From the NCBI GenBank assembly GCA_948567375.1, contig OX419756.1, positions 59,808,552 to 59,872,551 of the forward strand: a stretch of 64,000 nt of DNA. The letters run 5' to 3'. The notes beneath the pieces were generated by a model that saw only the letters and a program-made list of their open reading frames with translations, ran no database searches and had not been told where the DNA came from. Position numbers and translations under genes: made by a program. The stretch is from Lunularia cruciata (Eukaryota > Streptophyta > Marchantiopsida > Lunulariales > Lunulariaceae). Each line of letters opens with the position of its first letter. The first letter of the stretch is position 1. Of this stretch, positions 1-12,289 are shown piece by piece.

Positions 1-49
1 GCAGTCCTGGGTGCACACTCAAGATATTTGAGTGTGCATCCCGGATTGC
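1..49. repeat. Imperfect hairpin at window edge
   Basis: Bases 1-22 pair with 28-49 around a 5-base loop (GATAT), with 19 of 22 positions complementary. The inner 11 bp (TGCACACTCAA and its complement) are perfect. It begins exactly at the window edge, so it may be part of a longer foldback such as a MITE end or a small-RNA precursor. No flanking coding sequence is visible. Confidence 0.6.
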
Positions 50-1537
50 TAGAGGATTCGCGGGCCCGTACCTTTCCTGGTGCTATATTCTTTCGTATAT
101 GGTAGTTGCGTAAACAGCAGTGAAGTGAAGTCGGTGTTTATGAAAGAAACTAAGAGATAAATACTCCTTTCCATTTATTTAGCTCGTCACACTCACGTGT
201 CGAACTTCCGAGCTACTATTTACCTGTTATATTATGAAGTCACAATTACAAGTGATAAGATCGTAAACAAGTGAACAAATCCGTTGGCTTGCACGAATGG
301 TTGAGCTGATTTTTCTCGCAAGAAGAATCTCTCGAAGTAATTGCTACTTGGGTTGCTTTGAAAGTTAACACTTTAGGGTAAACCCTAAACTTTAAACTTT
401 AAATGAGTTTAACTATCCACTGTAGAGAGGGCAAATGATGCAACTACTGCATGAAGCTTACATCTCAAGTTCATGTGCGATTTTAATCCTAATGTTTGTC
501 CTGTCCGATGAGAAGTGAATGAATCCCAGTAGCAAGAAACAAACTGACCAATTTTACCGTTGTTGAACTATTACAGAGTACCAGTTCTGATAGTATTAGA
601 CGACAGTACGTTTGCTGAGGACTTGGTCTACTGTACTTCCTCTCAAGTAGACGATGTTATCTCATGCGCTGTAGCATGCGTGGTCATTGCCACGGCTGCT
701 GATACGACCAGATGCTGAAGGGACATGTATCGCATTGCAAGGTTGATGACATTGGACCTCCGCTTTATCACTAAGGTACCGACTTTTGCTGTACTTCTCG
801 AGCATCAGAGTTTACTAAACGAACGTAAAGTTGGGGGAAGGATAAGTAAATGCGAGTAACTTGCCAAGAAGAAGAAGACCCCACAACAGCTTCCGACTTT
901 CGAGTGCTTTAGCAAGTAATTGATATCAATCATGCAGACCACCACCAAATTGGTTCCAAAGCACTATAGCTTTCGAGGCTCTCATTATCTCAAGAGGTGT
1001 CTCATATACCCCATGGAGTTCTATTTTCTTACTCTATTTGCGCATCTGTTCAGGATGATTCTTTATTACAATTAATTTGTGCCTCATGGAAAGTTTTTAA
1101 ATAATCAGAACATGTTGATATAAACAGGAGAAAGACTTTCCGGACTACTATTCCATCTGACCGCTTACACTTCCTTTGCTTTTAACATCTTCATCACGTG
1201 GGCTTCTTTCCTTTTAGACTGCAAAATTTGCTGCTAAGATTAGGAGTTCACTTGCTACATGTGTTGCATGGGCATCGAGAAGCACGAAAGAAGGATAGTA
1301 TATGACTATGTACCACAACTCATGTGGATTCAGAAACCTCGAGCTATAGCCAAATGGATGACATCAGAACCTTTAACAAACTACTGTAATAAATACGGCC
1401 CCATGGTTTGTACGCAGTGGAAGAGAATGGTGCATATTTCCAACTGCCTGGACTATATACGTGGTTATGCCCGGCCACCCGCCTTGGTATACTCGCTTAT
1501 CTCAAGACGTAGACTTTCATCATGATTGTTGTTAAAT
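50..1537. other. Unassigned GC-balanced DNA
   Basis: No reading frame here resembles a known protein. The longest open frame (1259-1525, 88 codons) has no recognisable motif and is probably chance. Base composition is closer to even than in the AT-rich centre of the window. A telobox palindrome lies at 372-389. Confidence 0.5.
372..389. repeat. Telobox palindrome
   Basis: TTTAGGGT and ACCCTAAA stand head to head around two A bases, a perfect 8-bp inverted repeat of the plant telomere-type motif. Teloboxes occur in plant promoters and interstitially. A single palindromic pair is not a telomere tract. Confidence 0.6.
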
Positions 1538-3005
1538 GATCAAGAGAAGAATAAGGTGATGGTGTAGAGAACGCTGTGGATGGGAAGACCCCGTCAAGCC
1601 CGAACAAGGGAGAGACAAAAAAAAGTAAAATGGGGCTAGATCCCAATAGAGTCTATACGAGACATTTACCCTACCGCACCTAAGATAGTCGAGCTATGCA
1701 AGTCGTAATGTCTACAAACAAGTGGAGCATCCGAAGAAATATCACCTCGTGTGATTGTTCTCCTTTGGATTGCACCAACCACTACCCTCTGTAGAGCAAT
1801 GGACACACATTGCCTAAAGTATGCTACAAAGTATGAGAGTGAGAGTGGTACCCCTAGAGCCTAACATGATAAGCTCTCATGCTGCACTCCTTGAAAGATG
1901 TGTTGAATGTCGTGTCCATAGCTCCATATAACTCCAAGGTTAGAGAAACAAAGAGGTGACCTCGTTGCATGCCCCTATACTTGGAAACCTTGCGACCTAT
2001 TGTTGCTACACTCACCGTTCATCCATGGGGATGGGTAATCACTCCCTCCAAAATTGTATCCCCCGTAGGATCTGTAACCACAACATCCGCTACTACACCT
2101 GATCATCTTGGACCAAGTATAAATATGCCTTGACACGTGTCGTCTGCAAAGCATATGAACGCTCCCTCCAAGCCAAGTATTCACTCTCTCGTGCCATAGC
2201 AAACACTATGTCCTTAATAGTATCATGGGTAGTTATCCTCTATCCTCCAAAAGGACACCATGTCATATGGACCATTGTTGCATCTAGTGTAGAACCACAT
2301 TCACAAGTGAGTAATGAAGATGCATATGGGTGGACCAAACCTAGGCAAAACCTCATTGTTGTAGAGAAAGTAGTTAGTGCGAGTTGGAACGCCCTAATAC
2401 ATGATCGAGCTAGGATCCAAGAGTGTGCACCCTTGCTGGAGCAAAAGTGAAGACGTGCTCTTGTAGCCTGAGGAATGAATGAATCAACTAAGAGAGAATG
2501 TAGCATATGCTCACATTGTCGCTCCATCAAGGAAGACTATAAACCTCTAGTCCAATTTGATGATAGTGAAGCAAAAGATGGAAAGTCCTCTCGTGCTTGT
2601 GGGGATAGACTATCTTTCGTATGTTGTAATAACATCTGGCAAGAATAGGACCCCTCCTCCCCCTTTGCCACATAAGTATCCAAAACCGGCCTATCAACAA
2701 CCACAAATGAGAGGAAAGTAGGGGTGTCGACAGAGCACAACTACCCAAAAATGCTATAGGTGTCATCTCCTCCATAGATAGCAAGCAAACCCCTCCACAC
2801 AAGATCACAAAGCCATCTGTCTACATGCCAAATCCCCTATCACACTCTCAAAAGTCATTGGTCCCAAAGACTCCCATAATCCTCCTATCAAATGCTCTCA
2901 AACGTGATAGGAAGGATGAGGAGAGGAAACTGTGCGCATGAGATAAGTTGATCAGCAAGCAATACTAGAGGGTATATCAAATGCCACTTACGGATCTCCT
3001 ACATA
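1538..3005 (-). mobile_element. RT-X non-LTR-type retroelement, copy A (5' truncated)
   Basis: Read on the minus strand this matches copies B (42.5-46.8 kb) and C (58.5-59.5 kb). The RT-connection region lies at about 3000-2800, the cysteine/histidine region near 2330, the conserved C-terminal domain at about 2100-1880, and then a 3' UTR ending in the family's two stem-loops (about 1680-1560). The 5' part, including the RT catalytic core, is missing, as in typical 5'-truncated non-LTR insertions. No target duplication or poly(A) tail was recognised. Boundaries are good to about 20 bp, set by where similarity to copies B and C stops. Confidence 0.75.
1870..2990 (-). pseudogene. RT-X polyprotein C-terminal part, degenerate
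   Basis: Frames on the minus strand with multiple stops and shifts encode fragments also seen in copies B and C: the ADVVVTDPT motif (near 2090), a GRKVSKYRGM stretch, and LELYGAMDTTF near 1920. In the wider family, as I recall it, this tail follows the RT and contains a cysteine/histidine cluster and a possible nuclease-like fold. That function is inferred from resemblance only. The frame is broken throughout and cannot make a working protein. Confidence 0.65.
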
Positions 3006-3407
3006 CAAGGGGTGATAGAAAGACTGATTTTCATGGACCGTTAATGCCTGTCAGTCTCCACATTCGTAGTACAAGGAGAAGGCTCTAGGTTGTGTGTACT
3101 CACTTGAATTTGTGAGATGATACGTTCAAGATTCCTTTTATTTTGCAAAGTCATTTTATACAGAGGTTCAAGTTCAAGTAGCAATGCTTATCAAATTCAC
3201 TGAATTCAAGCCACATATCATATGAATTACAATGTTTCATAGAGTATCCTTATGATGTTACATGCTATACCAGTCAAACTTGCGAGGCAGATCATTCAGT
3301 ACGGTTTTGTAGACTTGTTTGGTTTTGCGAGCTCAGTGTCGATTGAGCTTAATAGAAGTTTAGGATTAAACCTGTTTATTGGTTATACTCAAGATGACCT
3401 GGACAAA
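3006..3407. other. Unassigned DNA
   Basis: Between RT-X copy A and the TIR element. A 63-codon open frame (3252-3443, plus) runs into the TIR element and has no recognisable motif. Confidence 0.4.
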
Positions 3408-4232
3408 TTAGAGCAATATAATATGAGCAATTTCACCATATGACCTTCCTTACGCATCTTTCACCATATGAAGCTTTCGAACAAATTAATAGTCTGCCCG
3501 TGAACAAGAGTCTGCCCGTGACGTGAATGAGAGTCGCCTACAAGCGAGAGTTGCCCATGCGTTCAAAAACACTACTTTGCATGTAGCATTTACACACGTT
3601 TAGTCGAACGATCTCCAGTCATACCCATCTGATACCATAAACTTAGTGTTTATCACTCTATAAGCGCACCATAGCAAAACAAAAGTTCACTAGATGTGTA
3701 CTTGGAAGAGCACCTAGGGGCATATGTGGACAATATATGGGAATAATTATCGATAATGAAGCATGTAACATGTAATTCATCACATCATCTCCATTACCGA
3801 GGACGAAATAACCCGTCATTTCATTGAAGATCTGAAGCCAGTTACTATAGCCTGACGATCTCAAGTTAATAAGATAACCGTTTGAATTTCAATATCCTCT
3901 AACTTTGGTTAACAAGCATTTCCTGGATCAGACGGAAAATGATTAAGAGCAATTTCATAAGGAGGTTTGTTCAGATTGGTAGATATGTATAAAAGTTTCA
4001 TCTATAGATATGTATAGATGAAACTTTTGCTATCACAGAAGCAGGCGTACATGCTGTGACGTCCCTTCTTGACACAATCTCTCGTCCATGGGCAACTCGT
4101 TTGCAGGAAGACTGGCGATTCTTGAGGGCAGGCTCTCGTTCACCGTTATGTTGAACAGGGTCATATGGTGAAATACCGGTCGAACAGGGTCATACGGTAT
4201 TGTTCATATAATATAATATAATATATATTAGA
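3408..4232. mobile_element. Candidate non-autonomous element with long terminal inverted repeats
   Basis: The left arm (about 3408-3565) and right arm (about 4084-4232) are imperfect inverted copies. Matching blocks include TTTCACCATATGAC (3431-3444) with its complement at 4160-4173, and GAGTTGCCCATG (3549-3560) with its complement around 4088-4100. The right arm carries an extra tandem copy of a GAACAGGGTCATA unit. The roughly 520-bp interior has no transposase frame. Long TIRs without coding capacity fit a Mutator-like or other DNA-transposon derivative, but the arms are diverged and no target duplication was established. Confidence 0.45.
3991..4028. repeat. Perfect 16-bp stem palindrome
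   Basis: AAAAGTTTCATCTATA (3991-4006) pairs perfectly with TATAGATGAAACTTTT (4013-4028) across the loop GATATG. The 10-mer AGATATGTAT also occurs twice in direct orientation at 3981 and 4006, suggesting a templated duplication. It lies near the right arm of the candidate TIR element. Confidence 0.85.
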
Positions 4233-4456
4233 ACACTGAATATTCCAGGTTTCAACACGCTTATACAAGCACACCAACCAATAGAAGGAATCAATCTTCA
4301 TCGAAACTTGTTTCTGCATACAGTATATTGCACTGTATATTTCTGCGTTCTGGACTCTTCGCGTTCGTTGCCCAGTTTCCTGTGAAGTTTGTCCGTACTT
4401 AATTCGTTTAAGTACCAAGTACGACCCAAATATTCTTGGTTCAGTTCATTACGTAC

Positions 4457-4652
4457 GCGGTCGCCTTTTTCTTCGTTCATTATATGCGTGACAAAGCTGA
4501 CCCGGTGGTCGTTTAGTCATTGTTTCTAGCAATAGAAAGAAAGAGGCGACCGCCAAGAATAACAAGAAGATGGGAAGACCCATCAAGCCGTACAAGGATA
4601 AGACCTACTAGGTAAAAATGGAGCTAATCCCCAATCATATCTGTTGGAGAAA
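4457..4652. mobile_element. Two RT-X 3' termini facing each other
   Basis: A short plus-strand piece (4457-4470, GCGGTCGCCTTTTT) is the extreme 3' end of RT-X. About 75 bp further on, a minus-strand copy (about 4541-4652) starts with the complement of the same end and runs into the UTR. The minus copy keeps the terminal stem-loop GATGGG-TCTT-CCCATC when read on its strand. No coding part is present in either piece. Confidence 0.65.
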
Positions 4653-4782
4653 GAGCGGATAGAAAGCTAGCTATAGAGAGCAGAAAGAACCTTACTTTGT
4701 CTCTTGACCACTGAGAACGCGTTCTGAGAACAGTATCTTACAATTTTGAACTTGAGGCTTTTCTGAATTTCCAGGAGAAGAC

Positions 4783-4895
4783 GAGAAAGACGACGGCGTA
4801 GGATAACAAGGGGGAAGACCCCCATCAAGCTGTATAAGGATAAAACACAAGAGAGTAAAATGGGGAAAAGCCCCAATAGTTCCGGTAGGAGAAAT
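4783..4895 (-). mobile_element. RT-X 3' end fragment
   Basis: About 110 bp matching the 3' UTR of RT-X copies A to C on the minus strand. The terminal hairpin reads GGGGG-TCTT-CCCCC, so both arms differ from the usual sequence yet still pair. The upstream hairpin (ATTGGGGC and GCCCCAAT types) is partly kept. It is a 5'-truncated insertion consisting only of the tail. Confidence 0.7.
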
Positions 4896-6610
4896 CTGGA
4901 GACTATTTCCATCATTACCGAAATTTAAAGGTTCCTGGTTTCCAAGGAGAATGCTTTTCCTGTTCACGTTGACGGTTTCCGGGTTTGAACTCGTGTCTCC
5001 ATAAAAGTAGGACGAATGCAGATTTTGTCAACAATGCCGAATTCATTTCTATCTCAATAAACATGGGTGAATGGTGAATCTAGAGGAATTACGATCCAAC
5101 ATAAGTACTAACCTTATGGGCAATGTATGCTATGAGTTTGAAGTTTGATTCACCCCCTTCTCCTATTGTAGACTAAATGCGGCACGGACAACCAGAATCG
5201 TATCTGCTTCTTGAGAGTTCTCTAAATGTATTGTGATGATCCGTACGCAAGCTATAAGCTAGACCTGAGGTTTAAACACAAGTCTAGTAAGTAAGATGGA
5301 GTTTAGCCCCATCTTACCTCTGGTGTTTTATGTTCGTGCGCTTTCATGGGTGTTCTCATCCTTCTGTGTGTCACTTCCGGAGGTGTTCGTTTTGCAACCC
5401 GTTCTTATGTATTGTGGCTTTGTCAATTACTTGTTTTCGCCCGACACTACGTGTTCGTTCTATGTGATCAATATTACCGTCAAAGTAGCAAGCTAACTTG
5501 AAGGGCTAGCATCCTGGATATAATTTTCAGTAAGAGAGCCTACAAAAGAACCTCCATTGGCTCCATTGGTTCCATTGTCAAAGTTTGCCAAAGTGAGAAA
5601 GTACTTTGGAGTCTTGCGCTGAAATCATTTTCAAAATATGAAACACCCACCTGATCTAATACAAGCAACGTACAAGATCACAAGCATATTTTCAAAGAGT
5701 ATAATACCCTAAACTCACTACATATAGTCTAAAGTTGGATGACATAATGTTGTCTAGCTAGCCGAGATTCAAGTCGAGACTCTCCACTGAGCTCGTTTGT
5801 GTTACCACGGTCGAGAACCAACCTGCCGTAGTAGGCAAAACCGAGAACTGCATGGTGCACTCCATTCTTGGTTAGTGTAGTTAACGGTAATTAAGAAGTA
5901 GTTTGAGTTTTCTGGCCTCTTATCAAACGTGCATCAATTCGTGTATACTAATAGATGTACGTTACAAGACAAATCAGTTTTATCAAATTTTGGCTCGAGG
6001 TTCTTTACACTATTTGAGTTTTACAACACCTAATTACTGAAAAGAGCACAGTTAGAATTGGAGGTCTCCCCGCGTCTCATAAATCTATTCCTGATAATTA
6101 ACCCTGGTTCCCTTTCACCGAAAGTTCTTCCAAATAGGTGGTCCCCTTCACCGGGTACACCCAACCCCAGTAGTAACCGGAGTTACGGGGTAGTCGAAGT
6201 CAAAGTTCAAAGTAACATGCACGATTTGCGGAACGGACATGCTCAGGTCGTACGTACAATCATGAACGGTAATGTCACAGCTCCGTTCAGGATGTAGGCG
6301 ACCAGACAAGTACGGGAAGTCGACCGTCGGTACCAATGTTTTGGCATTCAAGGCGCATTCTGACAACCGCAACTGAATTCTATCAAGCATCCCAAAAGGG
6401 ATCCGGCAGTACGACTGATCTTGCGATTGATTGTTTCTAATCATTTGCAAAGTAGACTTATTTAGCACTAATCGCCTGCGTTAGTAACGCTACAGGAAAC
6501 ACTGCAGGTAGAGCTTGGAGTTTATTGCTCCCCAACAACTTATTCGACCTGTAGTAGCTGATGTACATTATGAGACCGTTAACACAACCCCTAGTTTCCT
6601 GAATGTTCGT
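4896..6610. other. Mostly unassigned DNA
   Basis: GC-balanced sequence apart from the RT-X tail at 5290-5375. Open frames such as 6148-6468 (minus, 106 codons) and 6058-6297 (plus) overlap in antisense and show no family motif. No host gene can be supported. Confidence 0.4.
5290..5375 (+). mobile_element. RT-X 3' end fragment, diverged
   Basis: Bases 5301-5320 match the UTR block TAGCCCCAT..TTACCTC. The following sequence tracks the family consensus through the GTGCG, ATGGG and CATCCTTC blocks with substitutions and small gaps. It is the most diverged of the plus-strand tails accepted here. Confidence 0.5.
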
Positions 6611-6695
6611 GTTCCCTCTTTTGTCTCTCCCTTGTACTGATTGATGTGGTCTTTTCATCTTTCATGTGTTCTATGTGGTTGCCTTTTTCTCGTTC
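6611..6695 (+). mobile_element. RT-X 3' end fragment
   Basis: Matches the last 85 bp of RT-X: CCTCTTTTGTCTCTCCCTTG, then a GATGTGGTCTTTTCATC version of the terminal hairpin, then the CATGTGTTCTATGTGG and GCCTTTTTC end blocks. Only the tail is present. Confidence 0.7.
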
Positions 6696-8555
6696 CTGAA
6701 CGCTCGTGTAAAATATACGAAGCATTCCACCGTTGCATCCTAAAAGCAGTTTAGAGTTACACGCTTTGCGGAGGATTGCATACCTAATGAATTAAGTAAT
6801 GAATATTCAGAGTCCAACTCTTTTTGAACTCGGATGCACTCATACCACGTTTCTCGGTACCTATGAGTTCTATCATGTCTTCTGGACCAATTTCGGGGTC
6901 GAAGACTCTCAACATTAGTTTCCCAGTCCGAAAATGCAACGAGTGAATTTTAGAACTAAAATAAGAAGTCAAAAGATCTTGAAATTGATCACTGGATTCC
7001 TAGTATTTTGAATGATATTATAGGATATTTATTTCAAAATTTATCTTTGTTTATCCGTTGGTATGCATGCTAGTTCTTATTGGGATTTTTTTATATATAT
7101 GAAGTAGATTGGAGTACGTGTCAATAGGTGATATGTTGCATTAGGGTGCATTAGTGTTTTTGTGGATTTTTTTCTTGTGGATTTTGACTTGAATTTGTGG
7201 TACAAAGTATAAAAAACCATTTATATTAGAAAATTACATAGAAAATAAACATAATATGCTATAATGGAAATATAAAATGGGAGATATTATTATATTTATA
7301 TCTATATCTACATAAATGTAGAGTGTGGACTCGCGGTACATTAAGTGGAGAGAAGAGTCTTAGGGAAGTTTAGTGTGGAGTGAGTTTCTTTAGGTGAAAA
7401 TACTTAAAGTCGCTTTTCTGTAGTATCAAAGTTAGGAAATTTTACTCTATCCTTATTGGAATATGATTCAAAAACGCTCTTTCTCAAGGAGTTAAAAGGG
7501 GATCTTCAAAACTCCTAGTTGAAACCTCAAAGGAATTTGTATTTTACCAAGTGAGATTATAAAAGATCCAATTTTACTATTCTAGGAGGTTAGAATTCAA
7601 GAGAACAAGTAAAAGATATTCCAAATGTTAGAGATTCGTTAAGATCTGTATTTATACTTTAGGTGAGTTAAACAAAGTTAGCAATTAACTTCTCGGCCAA
7701 GTTACTTCTTAACTAAGCTACTCAATCCATAAAAAATTTCTTCAAGCTATCGTACAGAGGTTCCATATATCTTTAAGATATCCCTTTATGACTTCCTTGT
7801 TACTTCTTGGAATATAATTAGGAAGTTCATAGTAATTTACATACCATTTTTTACTTAATTATTGTGGTATATTTCCATATACTATAGGTACAGATTTACC
7901 TTTTGCTAGGCAATGAGATCCTTTCATATGTTATTGTTTCAAACTATTGGATCCAAGTATCTTGAGCATGGTAAAGATTATTAAGGAACTCTGATGTAAC
8001 ATTCTGAAAGCACGTTACCATTTCAAAGACTCTTTTATTCCACATATTATTAACAACTAAAAGTAATTGGATGCTTTGGTACAGATTTAATCAGCTTCAT
8101 ATTCCTTATGATCTTGAATGATGATCAGAGGTGGAGAAGTCCAAGAAAGGAGGATGGATTCTAATTAGGAAATGTGAGAGACAAGACAAATACAAATCTA
8201 GTAATGAATATCAAGTCAATAAATCTAAAGAGAGATAACTTCAAGGATAAAGAAGGAATAAAAATCACTTAGAAATAATTTTATGAACATTAGTATCCCA
8301 AGGTAAAGGAAAGCTATGATAAGAGAGTAGCACTTTGTATCCACCAATAAAATAAAGATCACAATTAGGTTTCTATTCCAACTTCTGTCATATAGTTGGA
8401 GTTGTTCTTCCTATTGATGATGTTTTCTCATTATATGCTCCCAAGTATATTATTAATTAAATTAGCTTTTAGTTGGTTTACCAAATCATAGACTTTCACA
8501 AAAAATTCAGCTTAATCTTAGTAGCATTCACCATGTGTAGTTACTCATGGTGAGC
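6696..8555. other. Transition into AT-rich DNA, unassigned
   Basis: Composition changes around 6980-7020 from near even to strongly AT-rich. About 7670-7730 (with CCAAGTTACTTCTTAACTAA) weakly resembles 11598-11640 (CCAAGTTACTTTCTAATCAA). This could be the residue of an LTR pair around the gypsy-3 relic, but the match is too short to set boundaries. Confidence 0.35.
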
Positions 8556-9965
8556 AATAAAAAAAATTTTCTTGGCAAATTTAAACTCATTGAAGCCAAA
8601 AAGTAATCAAATAAGAACCATAGACAAACTCTTGTTTTAGCATTGCTCCAATAGCAAATTTAGAAGCATCAAAATCAGCTACATAAGGTAACATGGTATC
8701 ATATTGTTACAAGATTGCACAAGTTAATACAAGTTCTTGAGTTCTTTGAAACTAGCTTTCTCCTTATCACTCCATTATATCCCAACATCCTTGAGTAAGA
8801 AATTTATGAGTGACACAATAATATGTACATAATATTATATGAACCATCACTACAATATTATCAATCCATTTCAAGATATATCAACTATCAAAAGAAATTA
8901 TCTCTCCATTGAATCCTTGAAAATCACTAATATTGTCTTAGCATTGGTTAATCTGTTTTCCTCCTCCATCTTGATATGCTCAATTGAAACCTTGTGACTC
9001 TAGAAGTTAACCTACACTTTCTTAAGCTTGTATTTTGATCTTTTACAAAAGAACTTCCACTTGCATATAAGTTGTAACATTATGCTAATAGGACCATAAT
9101 TAATTATCTCCTTCTATCTTGCTATAGGTGAGAATTTCATAATATTTTTATCCAATAAAACCTTAAGTACACAATGCATGTGATCCATGGATTTTGTAGG
9201 AGTATTGGTCAAGCAAAAGGAAGTACCATTTATTGAGAGCATCCATTCCTTCTGCATAAATTTATCATATAAAAACTTGTTAATGATCTTTTCCCTAATT
9301 ATTACAAAGATCCAACTTGGTGAAGAATTTGATCTAACAAATCATCAAACTAAGACAAAGCTTAATTCAAGGTAAGTGATAAGCAGTCTACACTCTTGAT
9401 TTATTCAATCCATGGTATTCAATACAAAATAAAAAATCACCATCTTTATTTGGGACATATAACAAGGGTATTCTTTGAGATAAGGTACCATGTCAGATAA
9501 AATCCTTCTCCATAAGCTCCACCAAGGTCTTCTAAGGTTCTTCTAGTTCTCTTTAAGATAAGTAATAGAGATGTATTCAATTATATATGTTCAAGGAGCC
9601 AATATATTTGATAAAGCATTTCTTGATCAAAATGAAATCACTTAGGTAGGTCATCTAGAAAATCTCATTCACCAACTTTGAGGTTGATCCTTTAACTTTG
9701 GTTGATCCAAACAACAAGCATTAGTATTCATATCTCCTCCTTCATAACCTATAAATAGCAATTACTCTTATGTACTATCTTTTAGAGAGTATCATAATAG
9801 ATGATATTTGTAATGAAAGGTCCTAAATATCCAAAATATATTATGTTTCCTTATGTTTTTGATGAGTTAGATTTCTTGATTTATATAATCTACTTGAGTA
9901 TAATGACGTTCAAGCCTAGGTAGTCCTAAAATGATATCATAATGCAAAGGTGAAACTTTATATTT
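8556..9965 (-). pseudogene. Gypsy protease/RT/RNase H remnant
   Basis: Frames on the minus strand give a protease C-terminal motif (LHYDIILGLPRLERH, about 9955-9905). RT motifs follow: an LMEKDFI region, then VPNKDGDFLFCIEYHGLN, about 9520-9400. Further on come HKVSIEHIKMEEE near 8990 and KDVGI, WSDKEKASFKELKN near 8790-8740, which are typical of the RT thumb to RNase H junction. The RT palm, including the catalytic aspartates, is not recognisable. Stops fall at many positions. Confidence 0.7.
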
Positions 9966-10900
9966 TATTGACTTTGTATACTATTTCCCAATGTTGTAGA
10001 ACTCTCAATATGTACAAGTTTATTGGGAGTCCAAAAGTAGGTCTTTTTTTTCAATCAGCACCCATTTCACTAGTGAACATAAGTCATAGACTCTTTTGTA
10101 AATTGCATTGATATATGTTCTCTACACTATCATAATCCTCCAAAAATTACAAGTATGATTTTGGATCATACCATGAAGATGAAATAAATGTTTGTATGTT
10201 AAGCTCTTAACCTTGTTTGGATAAGTGGTGGTCCTAGTAAGTTGCTCGACTAATCTTGTTAAGCATTTGTACTTCCTTGATTGAATGGCTTTTCCATAGT
10301 TTTAGCTCGTGCAATCAGTTAGGTTTCTCTCATGCTATTTAGAAAAGTTTTTAAAAATAGAAGCATCTTTTAATTTGATGTAGTTGTTTGATATATATCG
10401 ACATTTGCAAGTAATTTTGGTTGGATAACATCAAACTTCATAAGAAACATTTGATTCTCTTGCATATTTGATTCTCTTGTGTATGGTTAGTATGCATGAC
10501 TTGTTGGTATCATGAATCCACAAGTATTAAGAGACAAGCGAGTTAGATCTATTGGCTATTTGTGTGGCTCCTTCTAGTTTCCTAGGTTCTCTCATGAGTA
10601 TTTTGATTTTTTATAAAAGATTTCAAGATACATATGAAATGATCTACTGCTTCTCCTTCAAGAATATATATATAATTTGTGTGATAATTTCCAAACATTA
10701 ACCATAAAATGCTCTACCAAACTAATTTATTTCAACTTTCTGAGTTGTTTTCTTTTCTCTTGCTATGTTGATGACTTAAAATCTAGATGGTAGAGTTCTC
10801 TTAGATACTTGCAAATAACTAATTAGGTCAACAAATCCATGTTGTTCTTATCCAATTATACCTGCACCATAGCTTTGTGATGCTTTCTAGTTAGTTTATA
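8556..10900 (-). mobile_element. Gypsy-3: Ty3/gypsy relic
   Basis: On the minus strand, protease C-terminus, RT and RNase H pieces occur in the correct order between about 9960 and 8560. The upstream part (to about 10900) is probably decayed gag, inferred from position only. LTRs could not be delimited. The protease and RT motifs are close to those of gypsy-1, so it is probably the same broad family. All frames contain many stops. Confidence 0.65.
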
Positions 10901-12289
10901 CCAAAAATAATTTGATGCTCATCATATTGGATATTGGTAGACTTGAAACATTTCTTAATTTTTAACAAAATTTCTCCACTTTGCTTGCAATTGTCTTTCA
11001 AAAAAATAGTTTTAGCTTGGAAAAATAGACATGATAAGCTTCTTCTCCAAATATTTGTCCTTCCACTTTGTATAGTTGAGAATGGATCTTCATCCTTCAT
11101 TGAGATGGTCCAATCTTTTTTTGCACAACTTGAATCAGAAGGCTATTACTATATTTGCCATCATTATTACTATCAAAGGAAAGAAAGTAAACTTCTAAGT
11201 TATAATGTAAATAGCATATATCTATCTTGACTATAAGTAATAATAAAAATCACATAAATAAGAAAAAAATTAAAAAAAGGATATATATATATTTTTAACC
11301 AAATCAAGATGAAAAGAATTAATTGTAAATGTTACTTCAAAATCACACCATTAGAAAAATCCCAATAATTTACAATGTGGTTTTTCAAGAGTACTATTAA
11401 CTTTATATACCCCACTTTTGCCATGACACCAATGGAGAGGACCAGAATTTGAGAGAAGTAGAGAGGATAGAAGAGAAAAACTGAACATGTAATTAAATGG
11501 GCTGAACTCCAAATGCTTGCTATGGTCCAAGGCCATATTTTAAGATTCTTTGGATGAAATGAGTAGTAACTTTGTCATCTTAGCCAAAGTCAAAGTTAGA
11601 TCTAACTTCCTAGCCAAGTTACTTTCTAATCAAATTAGATCTTAGGAAGGTTCTTCAATAACCCATACATACCAAGGAGGTTCCTAAGTACCTTTTGAAT
11701 ATTTCTGTATCAAAATTTTACAATTTTTATAAATTTATTGGAAGTTTTGAATAATTTATAAATCCAAGTAATACTAATTTATTATGGTAAAATTTAATAA
11801 TATATTTGAAAAAAAACTAATTAGTCTTAAATTTATCAAAAGGGAGCAACAAAGTAAGACAAAGAAGAAGTATGCAAATCCAATGATTCTGAAAAGGGCT
11901 TAAATATATCAAGAGGATCAAACAAGAGTACCAAGAAGTATATAATGCTAAGAAAATCTAAATTGGAGTAGATGAATCTAAAAAGGTGTATAGTATGGTG
12001 GAAATGGTTTCATGAATTAAAATATTGTAAAAGAATATTTGGAAATGTTGAAGGCCCACATCATCAACTTTGTGCTTGGAGTTGTGATTCAAACATATCT
12101 ACAATTTGGTATGAGATATTAGGTGCTATGGATCAGTTTTCAAGCTAAATAGAGGGTGTGATCTCAGTCATCATGACATAGAAATTTGAATGAAACCAAT
12201 CTTATAACTTGTCAAATCATTTCTATAAAGTTCATCCTCATCTAGGAAAACAAAAAAAATTTAATGTTATATATTAGAAAACAAAACAT
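10901..12289. other. AT-rich DNA, unassigned
   Basis: No coding similarity recognised. Two overlapping antisense open frames (10891-11100 minus, 10934-11230 plus) have no family motif. 11350-11700 may hold a decayed LTR of gypsy-3. Confidence 0.35.

Noticed and set aside
372-389. Interstitial telomere or chromosome end
   Set aside because: Only one inverted pair of the 7-base motif is present; there is no tandem array.
6148-6468. 106-codon open frame on the minus strand
   Set aside because: No recognisable motif, overlaps another chance frame, and no supporting gene structure.
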